Assembly (NCBI RefSeq): GCF_003815535.1
Contig: NZ_RPFZ01000001.1
Coordinates: 2,232,001-2,296,000 of the forward strand
From: Aurantiacibacter spongiae
Lineage (GTDB): Bacteria; Pseudomonadota; Alphaproteobacteria; Sphingomonadales; Sphingomonadaceae
Direction: 5' to 3'
Length of the DNA: 64,000 nucleotides
Below are positions 63,387-64,000 of the stretch, one piece after another. Under the pieces are notes generated by a model. It made no database searches and was not told where the DNA came from. It saw nothing but the letters and a program-made list of their open reading frames with translations. A program made the position numbers and the translations under genes. Position 1 is the first letter of the stretch. Every line of letters begins with the position of its first letter.

Positions 63387-64000
63387 ATGGAGCGTGAAAC
63401 CCAGTTCATCGGCCAGTCCGGTGCCTTTCTCGATGCGGTCGAGCGGGCCAGCCGTGCGGCGACGCTGTCCAGGCCCGTGCTGGTAATCGGGGAACGCGGG
63501 ACCGGTAAAGAACTGATCGCCGAACGACTTCACCGCCTGTCCAACCGCTGGGGGGAACCGCTCGTCACCATGAATTGCGCGGCGCTCCCCGAAACGCTGA
63601 TCGAGGCGGAACTGTTCGGGCACGAACAGGGCGCGTTCACCGGCGCCACCAGGGCCAGGGAAGGGCGGTTCGAGGAGGCGGACAAGGGCACGCTGTTTCT
63701 CGACGAGCTGGGCACGCTCAGCATGGGGGCGCAGGAACGGCTGCTGCGCGCGGTCGAATACGGCGAGGTTACGCGCATCGGATCCTCGCGCCCGGTGCGG
63801 GTCGATGTCCGCATCGTCGCCGCCACCAACGAGGATCTGCCCGCCCGCGCGCACGACGGCACCTTCCGTCCCGACCTGCTCGACCGGTTGAGCTTCGAGG
63901 TCATCACCCTGCCGCCCCTGCGCGTGCGCGAGGGCGATATCGAGGTGCTGGCCGCGCATTTCGCCCGGCGCATGGCGGCGGAACTGGGATGGGAGGAATG
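63387..64000 (+). CDS. pspF: Sigma-54 activator PspF (3'-partial)
   Basis: 204 codons visible; the gene runs off the window end. AAA+ bacterial enhancer-binding protein without an N-terminal receiver domain: Walker A VLVIGERGTGKELIAERLH, GAFTGA loop (GHEQGAFTGATRA, contacting sigma-54), Walker B GTLFLDELGTLS, then VRIVAATNEDL and the arginine-finger region DLLDRLSFEVITLPPLR. The lack of a regulatory domain and the divergent psp operon identify PspF. It is held inactive by PspA. The C-terminal Fis-type DNA-binding domain lies beyond the window. Confidence 0.95.
   Translation, partial: MERETQFIGQSGAFLDAVERASRAATLSRPVLVIGERGTGKELIAERLHRLSNRWGEPLVTMNCAALPETLIEAELFGHEQGAFTGATRAREGRFEEADKGTLFLDELGTLSMGAQERLLRAVEYGEVTRIGSSRPVRVDVRIVAATNEDLPARAHDGTFRPDLLDRLSFEVITLPPLRVREGDIEVLAAHFARRMAAELGWEE

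Overview
The window is one contiguous stretch of a high-GC alphaproteobacterial chromosome. The best fit is Sphingomonadales, probably Erythrobacteraceae. This rests on the mur/fts order, a SufE, QueF and Grx4-BolA complement of sphingomonad type, a CrtZ carotenoid hydroxylase, a long TonB-dependent receptor, and the cobA-DUF2849-cysI-DUF934-cysH sulfur operon. I see no mobile element, integrase or CRISPR array. It reads as core chromosome with many ATGA, GTGA and TTGA stop/start overlaps, so most genes sit in tightly coupled operons.

Layout. 1-15.2 kb: the division and cell-wall (dcw) cluster murE(partial)-murF-mraY-murD-ftsW-murG-murC-murB-ddl-ftsQ-ftsA-ftsZ, which builds lipid II and the divisome. 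It is followed by a TPR/SPOR envelope protein, a YbjN protein, a Bax-inhibitor-1 protein and a proline-rich lipoprotein. 19.9-23.4 kb: tRNA-Ala, obgE, proB and an NAD-dependent epimerase. 23.4-30.7 kb (minus): sulfur metabolism, with assimilatory sulfate reduction (cobA to cysH) and sseA-metC-mscS. 30.7-41 kb: queF, UDP-glucose dehydrogenase, tRNA-Thr, DUF4142, RarA, a GT4 glycosyltransferase, membrane proteins and TypA. 41-49.9 kb: TonB receptor, tandem DUF805 genes, the YbbAP/TesA locus and recF. 52-58.2 kb (minus): YedK, Grx4, BolA, DUF1476, and leuC/leuD with a metallo-lactonase, a DNA glycosylase and a 53-aa protein between them. 58.2-60.4 kb: thioesterase, crtZ, a decayed Crp/Fnr gene and sufE. 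60.4-64 kb: a phage-shock (Psp) operon read leftwards from a sigma-54 promoter, with pspF (cut by the window end) divergent.

The most interesting content is the Psp system. The main operon codes for a 50-aa membrane peptide, PspA, PspB, PspC and then a chain of four further small PspB-like proteins. About 13 kb away, beside recF, is a second small operon: two paralogous 42-aa membrane peptides (one absent from ordinary ORF lists) and a stand-alone 69-aa PspC domain. It carries a sigma-54 -24/-12 element and a 19-base upstream site matching the pspF-pspA intergenic region at 16 of 19 positions. I infer a two-locus PspF regulon with undescribed small membrane peptides.
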